From DATAAP01 sp041690495 (GTDB taxonomy: Bacteria > Pseudomonadota > Alphaproteobacteria > CACIAM-22H2), in NCBI GenBank assembly GCA_041690495.1, contig JAWLHE010000001.1:372001-436000 (forward strand): a stretch of 64,000 nucleotides of DNA. The letters run 5' to 3'. Under the pieces are notes generated by a model. That model did no database searches and was not told where the DNA came from. It saw only the letters and a list, made by a program, of their open reading frames with translations. Positions 26,388 through 37,678 of the stretch are shown one piece after another. The translations under genes and the position numbers were made by a program. The number at the start of each line of letters is the position of its first letter. Within the stretch, counting starts at the first letter, position 1.

Positions 26388-27191
26388 CTACGGCTTCTTC
26401 TCGCCGCCGCCGAGGATGCCCTGGAGGCGGTCGCCGACCGGGGCCGCAGCGCCCGTCAGGCCCTTGACCTGGTCGCTCGCACCCTTGAGCTGGTCGGTGA
26501 CCACGCCCTTGATCTGGCCGAGCGCCTTGTCGAGATCGATCGAGGCGATCTTGGTCGCCTGCTGCATGATCGAGCCGAGCACCCGCTCCGCGACTTCGGC
26601 GGGCGTGGCGCCGCCCTTGTCCTTGCCGATGTCCTTGAGATGGATGGTCGGCAGGGCCGACGACAGGGTGCGGCCCTGCAGCGCCGTGTGGCTGATGGCG
26701 ATCTCGCCGTCGCGGACGTAGAGGTTCTCGATGATGACCTTGGGCTCGTCCTTGCCGGCCGGCTTGGAGGCGGCCGGCGACTTGCCGGCGCCGGCATAGC
26801 GCGTCACGTTCTGCTGCAGCGTTTCGAGATTGCCGGTGCCCGTGCCGCGCTCGTAGGTGATCTTTGGCGCCGTGACGACGATCTCCTTGATGACGATCGG
26901 GCCGCCGCCGAACGAGCCGATGTCGACCTTCACCTGGACCTTGCCGACGCTGACCGCCTGCGGCGTCGCGAAGCCGGCGGGATTGCCGATGAACAGGCCG
27001 GCGATGCTGCCCTCGCCGGAGGTGGCGGAGAGATCGACCGAATCGACCGTCACCTTTGCCTGCGTCGCCTCGGCGCCGTAGCTCTCGATCGCCGCTTTCA
27101 CGATTCCGCCGAGATTGCTGTAGAGCATGTACAGGCCGACGCCGACGACGACCGCCACGGCGGCAAGACCGATCAGGATTTTCTTGAGCAT
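26388..27191 (-). CDS. AsmA-like membrane-anchored protein
   Basis: 267 residues with one N-terminal membrane segment (ILIGLAAVAVVVGVGLYML) and a long extracytoplasmic part. The early stretch VDSVDLSATSGEGSIAGLFIGNP, and the later DGEIAISHTALQGRTLSSALPTIHLKDIG, resemble the repetitive beta-strand pattern of AsmA/DUF748-type proteins, which bridge or span the periplasm. The C-terminal third (QIKGVVTDQLKGASDQVKGL) looks helical. The protein is shorter than classical AsmA, and the family call is tentative. Confidence 0.7.
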   Translation of the reverse strand: MLKKILIGLAAVAVVVGVGLYMLYSNLGGIVKAAIESYGAEATQAKVTVDSVDLSATSGEGSIAGLFIGNPAGFATPQAVSVGKVQVKVDIGSFGGGPIVIKEIVVTAPKITYERGTGTGNLETLQQNVTRYAGAGKSPAASKPAGKDEPKVIIENLYVRDGEIAISHTALQGRTLSSALPTIHLKDIGKDKGGATPAEVAERVLGSIMQQATKIASIDLDKALGQIKGVVTDQLKGASDQVKGLTGAAAPVGDRLQGILGGGEKKP

Positions 27192-27482
27192 GTGATTCCC
27201 CGGATAATGGGCCGCCCGGTGCCGGACGGCCGAATTCTCGCCCCGACCGCGAACCTAGCGTTGCGGCCGCGCTTGGGATGTGACGGCCGTCACTCTACCC
27301 TGCGGGAGACACGCGGATGGCGCAGCGTCGCCCCGCGGTGAAGGCCGGATGCGACCGTCCCGCGGCGGGCGCGCATAAGGCGGGGAGACGGCGCCACAAG
27401 GGCACTTCAAAATCGGCGGCGGAGGGTGTAATCCAAGCCGCCAGCGTATCCCGAAATACCCGCCGCCCAAAGGAGTTTCGCC

Positions 27483-30173
<2,691 letters not shown>

Positions 30174-30195
30174 GGCTCGGGGCGGCCCATCCTTC

Positions 30196-30233
30196 GAGGC
30201 GCCATTCGCCGCCTGCGCGCCGGATGGCGCCTC
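30196..30233 (+). terminator. Hairpin downstream of acnA
   Basis: Perfect 10-bp arms GAGGCGCCAT and ATGGCGCCTC, 18-base loop, starting 22 bp after the acnA stop and lying between convergent genes. No T-run follows, so it could be a dispersed palindrome used as a transcript end rather than a classical intrinsic terminator. Confidence 0.5.
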
Positions 30234-30322
30234 GGAATGAGGTCATGAAGAAGGTACCGTCTCGTCCCGGGGAGCGCAGCGCCGTGTCTCCAGGGATGAA
30301 CGAGCCGCACGCGGCGTGAGAT

Positions 30323-30640
30323 CTACGTCCGCGTCTCGTCGGGCGTCTCGGAGGGGGGCGGCTGCTCGGCCCGCGGGTTGATGCGGCGGATGATGATATC
30401 GCCGCGCTCGTTCATCTCCGGCATCGCGTATTGCGGCAGGTTCTGGATGACGCTCGACAGGGCGCGCATCAGCTTGTCGATGGCCTCGCGCGCCAGCACG
30501 CCAGGGTCCTCCTCCTGCTGCGGCGCCGGCGGCTGCGTCTGCGCGCGCGCCGCTGCCGGCGCGCAGACGGCGCCGGCAACGATCAAGGCCGCCCCAAGCG
30601 CACGCACCCTCGCGGGTCCCGGCATGGTGAAGAGGGACAT
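30323..30640 (-). CDS. Small secreted protein of unknown function
   Basis: About 105 residues starting at MSLFTMPGPARVRALG, with a signal peptide (hydrophobic GAALIVAGAVCAPAAARA, cleavage near residue 31). A Gln/Pro-rich segment, a helix (LAREAIDKLMRALSSVIQNLP) and a basic/Pro-rich tail follow. The open frame extends upstream to 30745, but that part is unlikely to be translated. I do not recognise a named family. It is convergent with acnA and divergent from the DUF1223 gene. Confidence 0.6.
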   Translation of the reverse strand: MSLFTMPGPARVRALGAALIVAGAVCAPAAARAQTQPPAPQQEEDPGVLAREAIDKLMRALSSVIQNLPQYAMPEMNERGDIIIRRINPRAEQPPPSETPDETRT

Positions 30641-30788
30641 GGCCGAACTCCTTTGTAGGCCGGATTGTCGGATTTGAACTATAACGCGGGGGCGCGGCCC
30701 TTTATTCACGCGAATGTGCGCCGGCCCGGGGGCCGTCTCACCCAAAGGTGATTCGGGGCGGCGGTGCGATCGGGACTAGGTTTGGGCC

Positions 30789-31508
30789 ATGCGTTGGTTG
30801 GTCGTCCTGATGATGGTCGCCTGCGGCGCTGCGACCGCGAACGCGCAGGAGCAGCAGCGGCCGGTGGTGGTCGAGCTCTTCACCAGCCAAGGCTGCAATT
30901 CCTGCCCGCCGGCAGATGAATTCCTGGCCGAGCTGGCGCAGCGTCCCGGCGTGCTGGCGCTCGGCCTGCACGTCGACTACTGGGACTATATCGGCTGGAA
31001 GGACCCGTTCGCGCGGCGGGCCCATACCGAGCGGCAGCGTGGCTATTCCCGCTCGCTCCATCAGCGCTACGTCTATACGCCGCAGATGGTGGTCAACGGC
31101 GCCTACCAGCATGTCGGGTCGGACCGCGCCGCGATCGACCGGCTCATCGACAAGGCCCGCAAGGACGCGTTGGCCGGGCCGGATCTGGCGGTTGTCGGGA
31201 CCGGGCTGCAGCGCAGCCTGCGCATCGGTGCGGCCCGCGCCGGTCAGTCTGCGACGGTGTGGCTGGTCGGCTTCGACCGCAGGCAGGAAACCGCCGTCGG
31301 GGCCGGCGAGAACAGCGGGCGGCGCCTCGCCAACCACAACGTCGTGCGCGAGATGATATCGGTCGGCGCCTGGAAAGGCGAAGCGGTTGAGCTGCGGCTC
31401 GACCTGGCGCAGGTCGCCGCGGACTGCGACGCCGCAGCGGTTCTGGTGCAGATCGACGAAACCGGTCCGATCGTCGCCGCGACCCGGATCGACCTGCCGC
31501 CGCGCTAG
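30789..31508 (+). CDS. DUF1223 thioredoxin-like secreted protein
   Basis: 239 residues with a short signal peptide (cleavage near ANAQ, residue 20). The mature start VVVELFTSQGCNSCPPADEF contains the CxxC of DUF1223, a thioredoxin-fold family found widely in alphaproteobacteria. Further family phrases are HVDYWDYIGWKDPFA and YTPQMVVNGAYQHVG. It probably resides in the periplasm. Redox activity is suggested by the CNSC motif but is not established for the family as far as I know. Confidence 0.9.
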   Translation: MRWLVVLMMVACGAATANAQEQQRPVVVELFTSQGCNSCPPADEFLAELAQRPGVLALGLHVDYWDYIGWKDPFARRAHTERQRGYSRSLHQRYVYTPQMVVNGAYQHVGSDRAAIDRLIDKARKDALAGPDLAVVGTGLQRSLRIGAARAGQSATVWLVGFDRRQETAVGAGENSGRRLANHNVVREMISVGAWKGEAVELRLDLAQVAADCDAAAVLVQIDETGPIVAATRIDLPPR

Positions 31509-31519
31509 GACGCCGCGGA

Positions 31520-31984
31520 TCAGGCGGGCTGCGGCTCGGTTGCCGCCACGCCGATACAGGAGTCCGGCTCCTCGCAGCTCTCGCGTTCGGTCTGTGGCGC
31601 GGGGCTGCGCGCGCGTTGCTGCGCGAGCGAAGCCGCGTGCACGATCTCGCGCTCGCTTGCCGGCTTGTTGAGGATGGCGACGGGCCGGCATGCGCGGGCC
31701 CGCTCCAGCACCTCGCTCTCCTGATAGCTGGTCATGAACACGATCTTCGTGCCGTAGCGGCTGACGAGATCGCGCGCGATGACGAATCCGTCCCAGAGTC
31801 CATAAAGGTTGATGTCGAGAATCGCGACCTCGGGCGGGGTCCGCTCGGCGATCGCCAGGGCCGCGCGCCGCGTCGCCGCCTCGCCGATCACGCGAAGGCC
31901 GGCCGATTCGAGCGTGGCGACGAGTCCCAGGCGGATGATCGGCTCGTCCTCGACAACGAGTATTCCCTCGCGCTGTATGGTCAT
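31520..31984 (-). CDS. Stand-alone response regulator receiver protein
   Basis: 154 residues made of one receiver domain: acidic pocket VVEDEP, phosphoacceptor Asp in AILDINLYG (about residue 55), Thr/Ser in VFMTSY and Lys in AILNKPAS. A 35-residue tail rich in charged residues and with no output domain follows. The ATG at 31984 (MTIQREGILVV) is preferred over an upstream start at 32032. No histidine kinase lies nearby, so its partner is encoded elsewhere. It may act by phosphotransfer or protein binding, like other single-domain receivers. Confidence 0.88.
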   Translation of the reverse strand: MTIQREGILVVEDEPIIRLGLVATLESAGLRVIGEAATRRAALAIAERTPPEVAILDINLYGLWDGFVIARDLVSRYGTKIVFMTSYQESEVLERARACRPVAILNKPASEREIVHAASLAQQRARSPAPQTERESCEEPDSCIGVAATEPQPA

Positions 31985-32190
31985 GCTCCTGGTCCTGCCG
32001 CCGGATCCCGGCGCTGAGACACGCAAAGACAACGCGCAACATCTCGTGCGGGTTGCCTGCTTGGCCGCGGATGAGCGCGCAAAAGCGGACAGGCCACGGC
32101 TCGACGCGGCGATAGGAGCTGCCGGACGTGGAGGAAGCCCGGCAGTGTTACTCCGTCAAGCCGGCGTGAGATCGCGCGGCGCAGCTGCTC

Positions 32191-32745
32191 TCATGCCTGG
32201 GCATAGGCCCTGTTCGCGTCCTCGAACAGCTGCTTCGCCTTCTCGACGTCGTAGCGACCTTCACTCAGCGTTTCGGGGTCCCACTCGCTGCGCGCAGCGG
32301 CGAAGAAATCGCCGCCATAGACGTGAATGGCGCCGGTCAGGCGCGGTATGGGATTGGTCACGGAGTGGATGATGTCCGGGCCGAGCGGTGCCGTTTCCCC
32401 GACGCTCAGCGCCTTGGCGCCTGCAGCCTCGACGCGGGTCGGCATCCCGGGAACGCGCCGCCAGAAAATGTTGTCCTCGCGCCCGCTGTAGATGCCGATC
32501 ACCGCCCACATGTTGTGATTGTGCGGCATGATCGTCATGTACGGGCCCCACACGACATTGAGGATGGTGAGGTTCGGCCCATTGTAGAGCTTCTGCAATT
32601 CGGCGCGTTTCGGCTCGCCCAGCCCCTTGATGACCGCGCCGGGCTCCGTCACCGCGCGCGCGACGACCTCGCGCACCCCCTTATGGGTCGGATCCCGTGC
32701 CGCCGCCTCGCGGCAGTCGGCCGTGAACCGGTCGAGATCGAACAT
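32191..32745 (-). CDS. Cupin-type metal-dependent protein (cysteine-dioxygenase-like)
   Basis: 184 residues folding as a small cupin: first metal motif PHNHNMWAVIGIYSGRE (His, His, Glu; about residues 76-92) and second-motif His in GPDIIHSVTNPIP. This resembles the COG5553/cysteine-dioxygenase-like group of iron cupins. It lies downstream of kynA on the same strand after 125 bp and may be transcribed with the kynurenine operon. The substrate is unknown. Confidence 0.78.
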   Translation of the reverse strand: MFDLDRFTADCREAAARDPTHKGVREVVARAVTEPGAVIKGLGEPKRAELQKLYNGPNLTILNVVWGPYMTIMPHNHNMWAVIGIYSGREDNIFWRRVPGMPTRVEAAGAKALSVGETAPLGPDIIHSVTNPIPRLTGAIHVYGGDFFAAARSEWDPETLSEGRYDVEKAKQLFEDANRAYAQA

Positions 32746-32870
32746 GGTTGTCCTCCCTTATCGGTCGTTGCCCGCCGGACGATGCTATCCTCGTCCGCGG
32801 CGCCGCTCCGTGATGCGCGTCACATCGTACCGGGTTCTGCCCAAAGCGGCCAGACGGAGCGGCCGCGCGG

Positions 32871-33719
32871 CTACAGGTCGGTGCGCAGGTCCCACAATTC
32901 GGGAAACAGACGGATGTCGAGCAGCTTGCGGAGATAGGCGACACCGGCCGTGCCGCCGGTGCCGCGCTTGAAGCCGATGATGCGCTCGACCGTGGTGACA
33001 TGGCGGAAGCGCCACTGCCTGAAGAAGTCCTCGAGATCGACCAGCTCCTCGGCGAGCTCATAGAGGTCCCAGTGGCGGGCGGGTTCGCGATAGACCGCGG
33101 TCCATGCCGCCATGACGGAGCCGTTTGCGGAATAGGGAAGGCTCCAGTCGCGCTCGAGCGTCTGCGCGTCGACCGCGAATCCGCGCCGGGCGAGCAGGCG
33201 GATCGCCTCGTCATAAAGGCTGGGTGCACGCAGCGCCGCCTCGAGCGGAGCGCTGATGTCCGGACGATGCCTGTGCGGCGCCACCATCTTCAGGTTCTTG
33301 TTGCCGAGCAGGAACTCGATGGTGCGGTACTGGTAGGACTGGAAGCCCGAGGAGTGCCCGAGCCGCTCGCGAAACGCCATGTACTCGCTCGGGGTCAGGG
33401 TCGACAGCACGTCCCAGGCCTGGATGAGCTGCGCCATGATCCGGCTGACGCGGGCCAGCATCTTGAAGGCAGGTTGCAGCTCGTCACGGCGGATCTGCTC
33501 CATCGCCGCCTGAAGCTCGTGGATTACCAGCTTCATCCACAGCTCGGTGGTCTGATGCTGGATGATGAACAGCATCTCGTCGTGATGGTCCGACAGTCGT
33601 CGCTGCGCGTCGAGGATGCGGTCGAGCCCGAGATAGTCGCCGTAGCTCATCTCGCCGCTGAAATCGAGGTGCGCGCCGCTTTCGGGTGCCCCGGTTTTTC
33701 CATGTTCGTTCAAGGTCAT
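32871..33719 (-). CDS. kynA: Tryptophan 2,3-dioxygenase
   Basis: Haem dioxygenase that opens the indole ring of tryptophan to N-formylkynurenine. The 282 residues include YGDYLGLDRILDAQ, HHDEMLFIIQHQTTELW (with an active-site His), SGFQSYQYRTIEFLLGNKN, and a C-terminal RGTGGTAGVAYLRKLLDIRLFPELWDLR with the substrate-loop GTGGT. It is the third gene of the kynB-kynU-kynA operon, nine bases after kynU. Confidence 0.97.
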   Translation of the reverse strand: MTLNEHGKTGAPESGAHLDFSGEMSYGDYLGLDRILDAQRRLSDHHDEMLFIIQHQTTELWMKLVIHELQAAMEQIRRDELQPAFKMLARVSRIMAQLIQAWDVLSTLTPSEYMAFRERLGHSSGFQSYQYRTIEFLLGNKNLKMVAPHRHRPDISAPLEAALRAPSLYDEAIRLLARRGFAVDAQTLERDWSLPYSANGSVMAAWTAVYREPARHWDLYELAEELVDLEDFFRQWRFRHVTTVERIIGFKRGTGGTAGVAYLRKLLDIRLFPELWDLRTDL

Positions 33720-33728
33720 CTCCAGTCT

Positions 33729-34970
33729 TCAGGTGACGGCGGCGCGTACGCGGAACTCGGGCTTGTCCCAGGCGCGGCTCGAAAGTATGTCGCGCAGCGC
33801 CGCGACCGCATCCCACAGATCGGCGAACCGCACATAGAGCGGCGCGAAGCCGAAGCGCAGAATATCGGGTGCCCGGAAATCGCCGATGACGCCGCGCGCA
33901 ATCAGCGCCTGCATGATCGGGTAACCCTCGGCATGGCGCAGGCTGACCTGGCTGCCGCGCCGCTCCGCCGCGCGCGGCGAGAGCAGAGAGAGATCGAGGC
34001 CGGCGCATTCCTGTTCGACCAGCCGGATGAACATGTCGGTCAGCGCCATCGACTTGCGGCGCAATGCTGCGAGATCGAGGTCCTGGAACATGTCGACGCC
34101 GCATTCGAGCGCGATCATCGACAGCACGGGCGGCGTGCCGCAGACATAGCGCGCGACACCGGCGGCCGGACGATAGTCCGTCTCGAACGCGAACGGCGAG
34201 GCATGCCCGAGCCATCCCGAGAGCGGCTGCACGAAGCAGTCCTGATGCTTGCGATGCACCCACACGAAGGCGGGCGCGCCGGGTCCGCCGTTGAGATACT
34301 TGTAGCCGCATCCGACCGCGAAATCGGCGCCGCTTCCGTTAAGGTCGACGGGCACCGCGCCGGCGCTGTGCGCCAGGTCCCACAGCATCAGCGCGCCGCC
34401 GGCATGCGCGGCCCGGGTGATTGTGGCCATGTCGTGCATGGCGCCGCTTTTGTAATTGACGTGGGTGAGCATGACCACTGCGGTGTCCTCGCCGATCGCG
34501 CCGGCCACCGCGTCGCCGTCGGCCAGGCGCAGCTCGTGCCGGCCGCCGAGCAGGCGGCTCAGGCCCTGCGCCATGTAGAGGTCGGTCGGAAAGTTGTCGC
34601 GCTCGGAAAGGATCACGCGGCGTCCCGGATTGAGGTTCAGCGCCGCGGCCAGCACCTTGAACAGATTGACGGAAGTCGAATCGGCGACCACGACCTCGCC
34701 GGGCGCGGCGCCGATCACGCGGGCGATCTTGTCGCCGACGCGGCGCGGCAGGTCGATCCAGCCATGCGCATTCCAGCTCCGGATCAGATCACGGCCCCAT
34801 TCGTTCAGCGCCGTCTCCGCGAGGCGCTTCGGCGTCGCCCGCGGCAGCGCGCCGAGCGAGTTGCCGTCGAGATATATGACGCCGTCCGGTAGCGCGAACT
34901 GCTCGCGCGCGGGCGCCAGCGGGTCGGCCGCGTCGAGTGCTGCGAGGTCGGCGCGCGCGAGGCGGGTCAT
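33729..34970 (-). CDS. kynU: Kynureninase
   Basis: PLP enzyme that cleaves kynurenine to anthranilate and alanine. The 413 residues contain YLDGNSLGALPRAT near the N-terminus, VVADSTSVNLFKVLAAAL (PLP phosphate contact), and GCGYKYLNGGPGAPAFVWVH with the Schiff-base Lys. The start overlaps the kynB stop by four bases (ATGA). It supplies anthranilate, which together with the neighbouring genes completes tryptophan breakdown to that point; no anthranilate-degrading genes are visible here. Confidence 0.97.
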   Translation of the reverse strand: MTRLARADLAALDAADPLAPAREQFALPDGVIYLDGNSLGALPRATPKRLAETALNEWGRDLIRSWNAHGWIDLPRRVGDKIARVIGAAPGEVVVADSTSVNLFKVLAAALNLNPGRRVILSERDNFPTDLYMAQGLSRLLGGRHELRLADGDAVAGAIGEDTAVVMLTHVNYKSGAMHDMATITRAAHAGGALMLWDLAHSAGAVPVDLNGSGADFAVGCGYKYLNGGPGAPAFVWVHRKHQDCFVQPLSGWLGHASPFAFETDYRPAAGVARYVCGTPPVLSMIALECGVDMFQDLDLAALRRKSMALTDMFIRLVEQECAGLDLSLLSPRAAERRGSQVSLRHAEGYPIMQALIARGVIGDFRAPDILRFGFAPLYVRFADLWDAVAALRDILSSRAWDKPEFRVRAAVT

Positions 34971-35605
34971 GTGCCGAGCTCCCGCAGCACCGCACGTACC
35001 GGCGCCGCATCGAGATCGGCGAGCTTGAGCGGCGGTGCGATCAGCTCGTAGTCGCCCTCCGGCACGTCGTCCAGCACGAGGCCCTCGAGGATCGACATGC
35101 CATGGCGGCGGACCACGTTGTGAGCATCCATCGTTTTCGACTCCTGCGGGTCAAGCGACGGCGTATCGATGCCGATCAGGCCGACACCGCTCTGCGCCAG
35201 CAGCTCGAGCGTCGCCGGCGCCACCGCCGTGAAGCCCTCGTCCCAGCGCTCTACCGGGTTCTTCGCATAGGTCCGCACCAGTACGCGGGTAATGCCGGGG
35301 GCGAGATGGTGGCGGACATGCCCGGGCTCCACCAGCGACCGCGCGCCGATCGCGTGGATCACGCGGCACGGGCCGATATAGCGGTCAAGCGCCAGCGCGC
35401 CGGTGCGCGCACCCCCGGCATCGTAATGAAAAGGCGCGTCGGCATGCGCGCCGGTATGGGTCGACATCGTGAACCTGGAGACGTTGACCGGGCACGAGCC
35501 GGCCAGGGCCCAGGTACGCTGCTCCGCATATTGCGTATCGCCCGGCCAGACCGGAATGCCGATGCGGATCGGCGGACTGATGTCCCACAGTCGGCGCGTC
35601 TTCAT
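34967..35605 (-). CDS. kynB: Kynurenine formamidase (arylformamidase)
   Basis: Hydrolyses N-formylkynurenine to kynurenine and formate. The 212-residue cyclase-family protein has the metal-binding motif HTGAHADAPFHYDAGG (about residues 50-65), preceded by SPPIRIGIPVWPGD. It is the first gene of the operon; TTCATC at 35600-35605 marks the start region. A 128-bp divergent stretch separates it from the two tiny zinc-knuckle genes. Confidence 0.96.
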   Translation of the reverse strand: MKTRRLWDISPPIRIGIPVWPGDTQYAEQRTWALAGSCPVNVSRFTMSTHTGAHADAPFHYDAGGARTGALALDRYIGPCRVIHAIGARSLVEPGHVRHHLAPGITRVLVRTYAKNPVERWDEGFTAVAPATLELLAQSGVGLIGIDTPSLDPQESKTMDAHNVVRRHGMSILEGLVLDDVPEGDYELIAPPLKLADLDAAPVRAVLRELGT

Positions 35606-35733
35606 CGCGCCAATGTCCCGCGCCTGCGCCGCCAGTGCAAGCGGGCTTGGCCGCTGCCGCTTGCGCTTGTTCGTCGCAAGGAGCCCTGCGGCCCCGGCCC
35701 GCGTTCTCTCCCTATCGACAACGGAGGAGTGCG

Positions 35734-35910
35734 ATGGGCGCTATCGAGAAGACCAATGATCTGAATCCGGGCGACGAGGCGAAGCCCGGGACGCAGGGCA
35801 CCGGCGAAGCCATATGCCGCGAGTGCCGGGGCAGCGGCCGGCTCGGCGACAGGGAATGCCCGAGCTGCGGCGGCAGCGGCCGTGTCATCGAGGGCATCGG
35901 TGGCGGATAA
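35734..35910 (+). CDS. Tiny zinc-knuckle protein with two CxxCxGxG-like motifs (paralogue 1)
   Basis: 58 residues from an ATG with GGAGGAG eight bases upstream. Two motifs, CRECRGSGR (Cys28, Cys31) and CPSCGGSGR (Cys42, Cys45), resemble one zinc site of the DnaJ cysteine-rich domain. The N-terminal part NPGDEAKPGT is shared with the next gene. Too short for an enzyme; it could be a zinc-binding chaperone-like or adaptor protein. I do not know a characterised homologue. Confidence 0.75.
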   Translation: MGAIEKTNDLNPGDEAKPGTQGTGEAICRECRGSGRLGDRECPSCGGSGRVIEGIGGG

Positions 35911-35914
35911 CGGC

Positions 35915-36103
35915 ATGAGCATTGCGGACGAGGGCAAGACGGCACGACCCGGCATGAATCCGGGCGACGAGGTCAGGGCCGGTACCCCGCAGAGCGGCGA
36001 GACAATCTGCCCCGATTGCGGCGGCGGCGGCCGTATCGCCGTCGGCAAGTGCGCGACCTGCAACGGCACCGGCAAGGTCATCGCGCTGGTCGGCGAGGCG
36101 TAG
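35915..36103 (+). CDS. Tiny zinc-knuckle protein with two CxxCxGxG-like motifs (paralogue 2)
   Basis: 62 residues starting five bases after the previous stop. It repeats the layout NPGDEVRAGT, then CPDCGGGGR (Cys32, Cys35) and CATCNGTGK (Cys46, Cys49). The order and spacing of all motifs match paralogue 1, so the pair arose by tandem duplication and then diverged. The function is unknown. It is convergent with the acyl-CoA ligase at 36113. Confidence 0.72.
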   Translation: MSIADEGKTARPGMNPGDEVRAGTPQSGETICPDCGGGGRIAVGKCATCNGTGKVIALVGEA

Positions 36104-36112
36104 GCCGTCAAT

Positions 36113-37678
36113 TCAGATCCGCCGCCCGGCTTTTTCCCAGAACGGCTCGCGCAGCTTGCGCTTGAAAATCTTTCCGGAGTCCTCGCGCGGCAGATCGGCG
36201 CGGAATTCGATGCGCGACGGCAGCTTGTAGTTGGCGAGCCGCGGACGAAGGTGCGCCAGCACGTCGTCGGCAGTCAGGCAGGCGCCGTCCCGCGGCTCGA
36301 TCACCGCGGCGATGCGCTCGCCGTATTCCTCGTCGGGAATGCCGAACACGGCACAATCCTGGACGCCGGCCATCGTGTGCAGCGCCGCCTCGATCTCGGC
36401 GGGATAGATGTTGACGCCGCCGGAAATCACCATGTCGCGACTGCGGTCGTGCAGGAACAGATAGCCGTCGGCATCAAGATAGCCGACATCGCCCATGGTG
36501 ACGAAGCCGTTGCGCTCGATCGCGCGCCGCATGTCGTGCAAGTTATGGTAGGTGAAGTCGGCGATGCGCGACGAACGGATATAAATTTCGCCGCTCTCGC
36601 CCGGGGGCAACTCGCGCCCAAGCTCGTCGAGAATCTTGAGCTCGACCCCGTCCATCGGCCGGCCCGTCGTTCCCGGACGCGCCAGCCATTCCACGCTGCC
36701 GCACGTCGTCGCCAGGCTCGTTTCGGTCGATCCATAGTATTCGTGGATGACCGGACCCCACCATTCGATCATGGCGCGCTTCACCTCGGGCGGGCAGGGC
36801 GCCGCGCCATGGATTACCCATTGCAGCGATGACAGGTCATAGCGCTTGCGCACCGCTTCGGGCAGCTTCAGCAGCCGCACGAACATGATCGGCACGATAT
36901 GGAAATGCGTGACGCGGTGCTGCTCGATGAGCTGCAGCAGCTGCTCGGGGTCGAAGCGTGCCTGCAGCACCAGCGTACCGCGGAAATGGATCGCGCGGGT
37001 TGCGTAGGAATAGGGCGCGCTGTGATAGAGCGGGCCCGTCGCGACCGCGCGCACCGGTCCGTCGAATCCATAGGTCGCGGCGAAAATGCGCCGCGCGGCT
37101 TCCGCCTGCGCCGGCGTCGGGACCGCGCGGCGCACGCCCTTGGGCACGCCGGTCGTGCCCGACGTGTAGATGATCGATTGCGGCAGAGGGCAGGCCGGCT
37201 CGCCGAGCGGTGCGGCGATCTCCACCGCGCGATCCCAGTCTGTCGCATCCGGAGCCACGGCGCAGAGCGCCGGCGCCAGTCCGTATGCCGCCGCGATGTC
37301 CGCCGATGTCGCGACCTGCAGGAGCTCGACGCCGCGCGGGACGACTGCGGCGATGGCGGGGTAGAGATCGGCATGTACGACCAGCACCTTCGCGCCGGAA
37401 TCGCGCAACACGTGCCCGGCCTCGGCTGCCTTGAAATGCCAGTTCATCGGCACCGCGTAGGCGCCGCGCATGGCGCTTGCGAAGGCGACCTCGAACAGCG
37501 CGATATCGTTGCGCAGGCAGAAGGCGACCGTGTCGCCCTTCTGCACGCCGCGATCGGCGAGGACGCGAGCGGCCTTGGCGGCGCGCCGGGCCAGCTCGTC
37601 GAAGCTGACCGTCCGGCTGCCGGCGATCAGGCTTCCGCCCATGACGCGCTCATCCGCAGATCCGGCCGCGCGCGTCAT
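36113..37678 (-). CDS. AMP-forming acyl-CoA ligase
   Basis: 521 residues of the class I adenylate-forming family. P-loop is YTSGTTGVPKGVRRAVP (about residues 171-187), then YYGSTETSLAT and GDVGYLDADGYLFLHDRSRDM (hinge), with catalytic Lys in LPREDSGKIFKRKLRE. The layout resembles medium-chain/bile-acid-type CoA ligases. It overlaps the nitronate monooxygenase gene by 29 bp when read from 37678; an ATG at 37642 would remove the overlap and start at MGGSLIAGSRTV, so the start is unsure. The substrate is unknown. Confidence 0.88.
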   Translation of the reverse strand: MTRAAGSADERVMGGSLIAGSRTVSFDELARRAAKAARVLADRGVQKGDTVAFCLRNDIALFEVAFASAMRGAYAVPMNWHFKAAEAGHVLRDSGAKVLVVHADLYPAIAAVVPRGVELLQVATSADIAAAYGLAPALCAVAPDATDWDRAVEIAAPLGEPACPLPQSIIYTSGTTGVPKGVRRAVPTPAQAEAARRIFAATYGFDGPVRAVATGPLYHSAPYSYATRAIHFRGTLVLQARFDPEQLLQLIEQHRVTHFHIVPIMFVRLLKLPEAVRKRYDLSSLQWVIHGAAPCPPEVKRAMIEWWGPVIHEYYGSTETSLATTCGSVEWLARPGTTGRPMDGVELKILDELGRELPPGESGEIYIRSSRIADFTYHNLHDMRRAIERNGFVTMGDVGYLDADGYLFLHDRSRDMVISGGVNIYPAEIEAALHTMAGVQDCAVFGIPDEEYGERIAAVIEPRDGACLTADDVLAHLRPRLANYKLPSRIEFRADLPREDSGKIFKRKLREPFWEKAGRRI

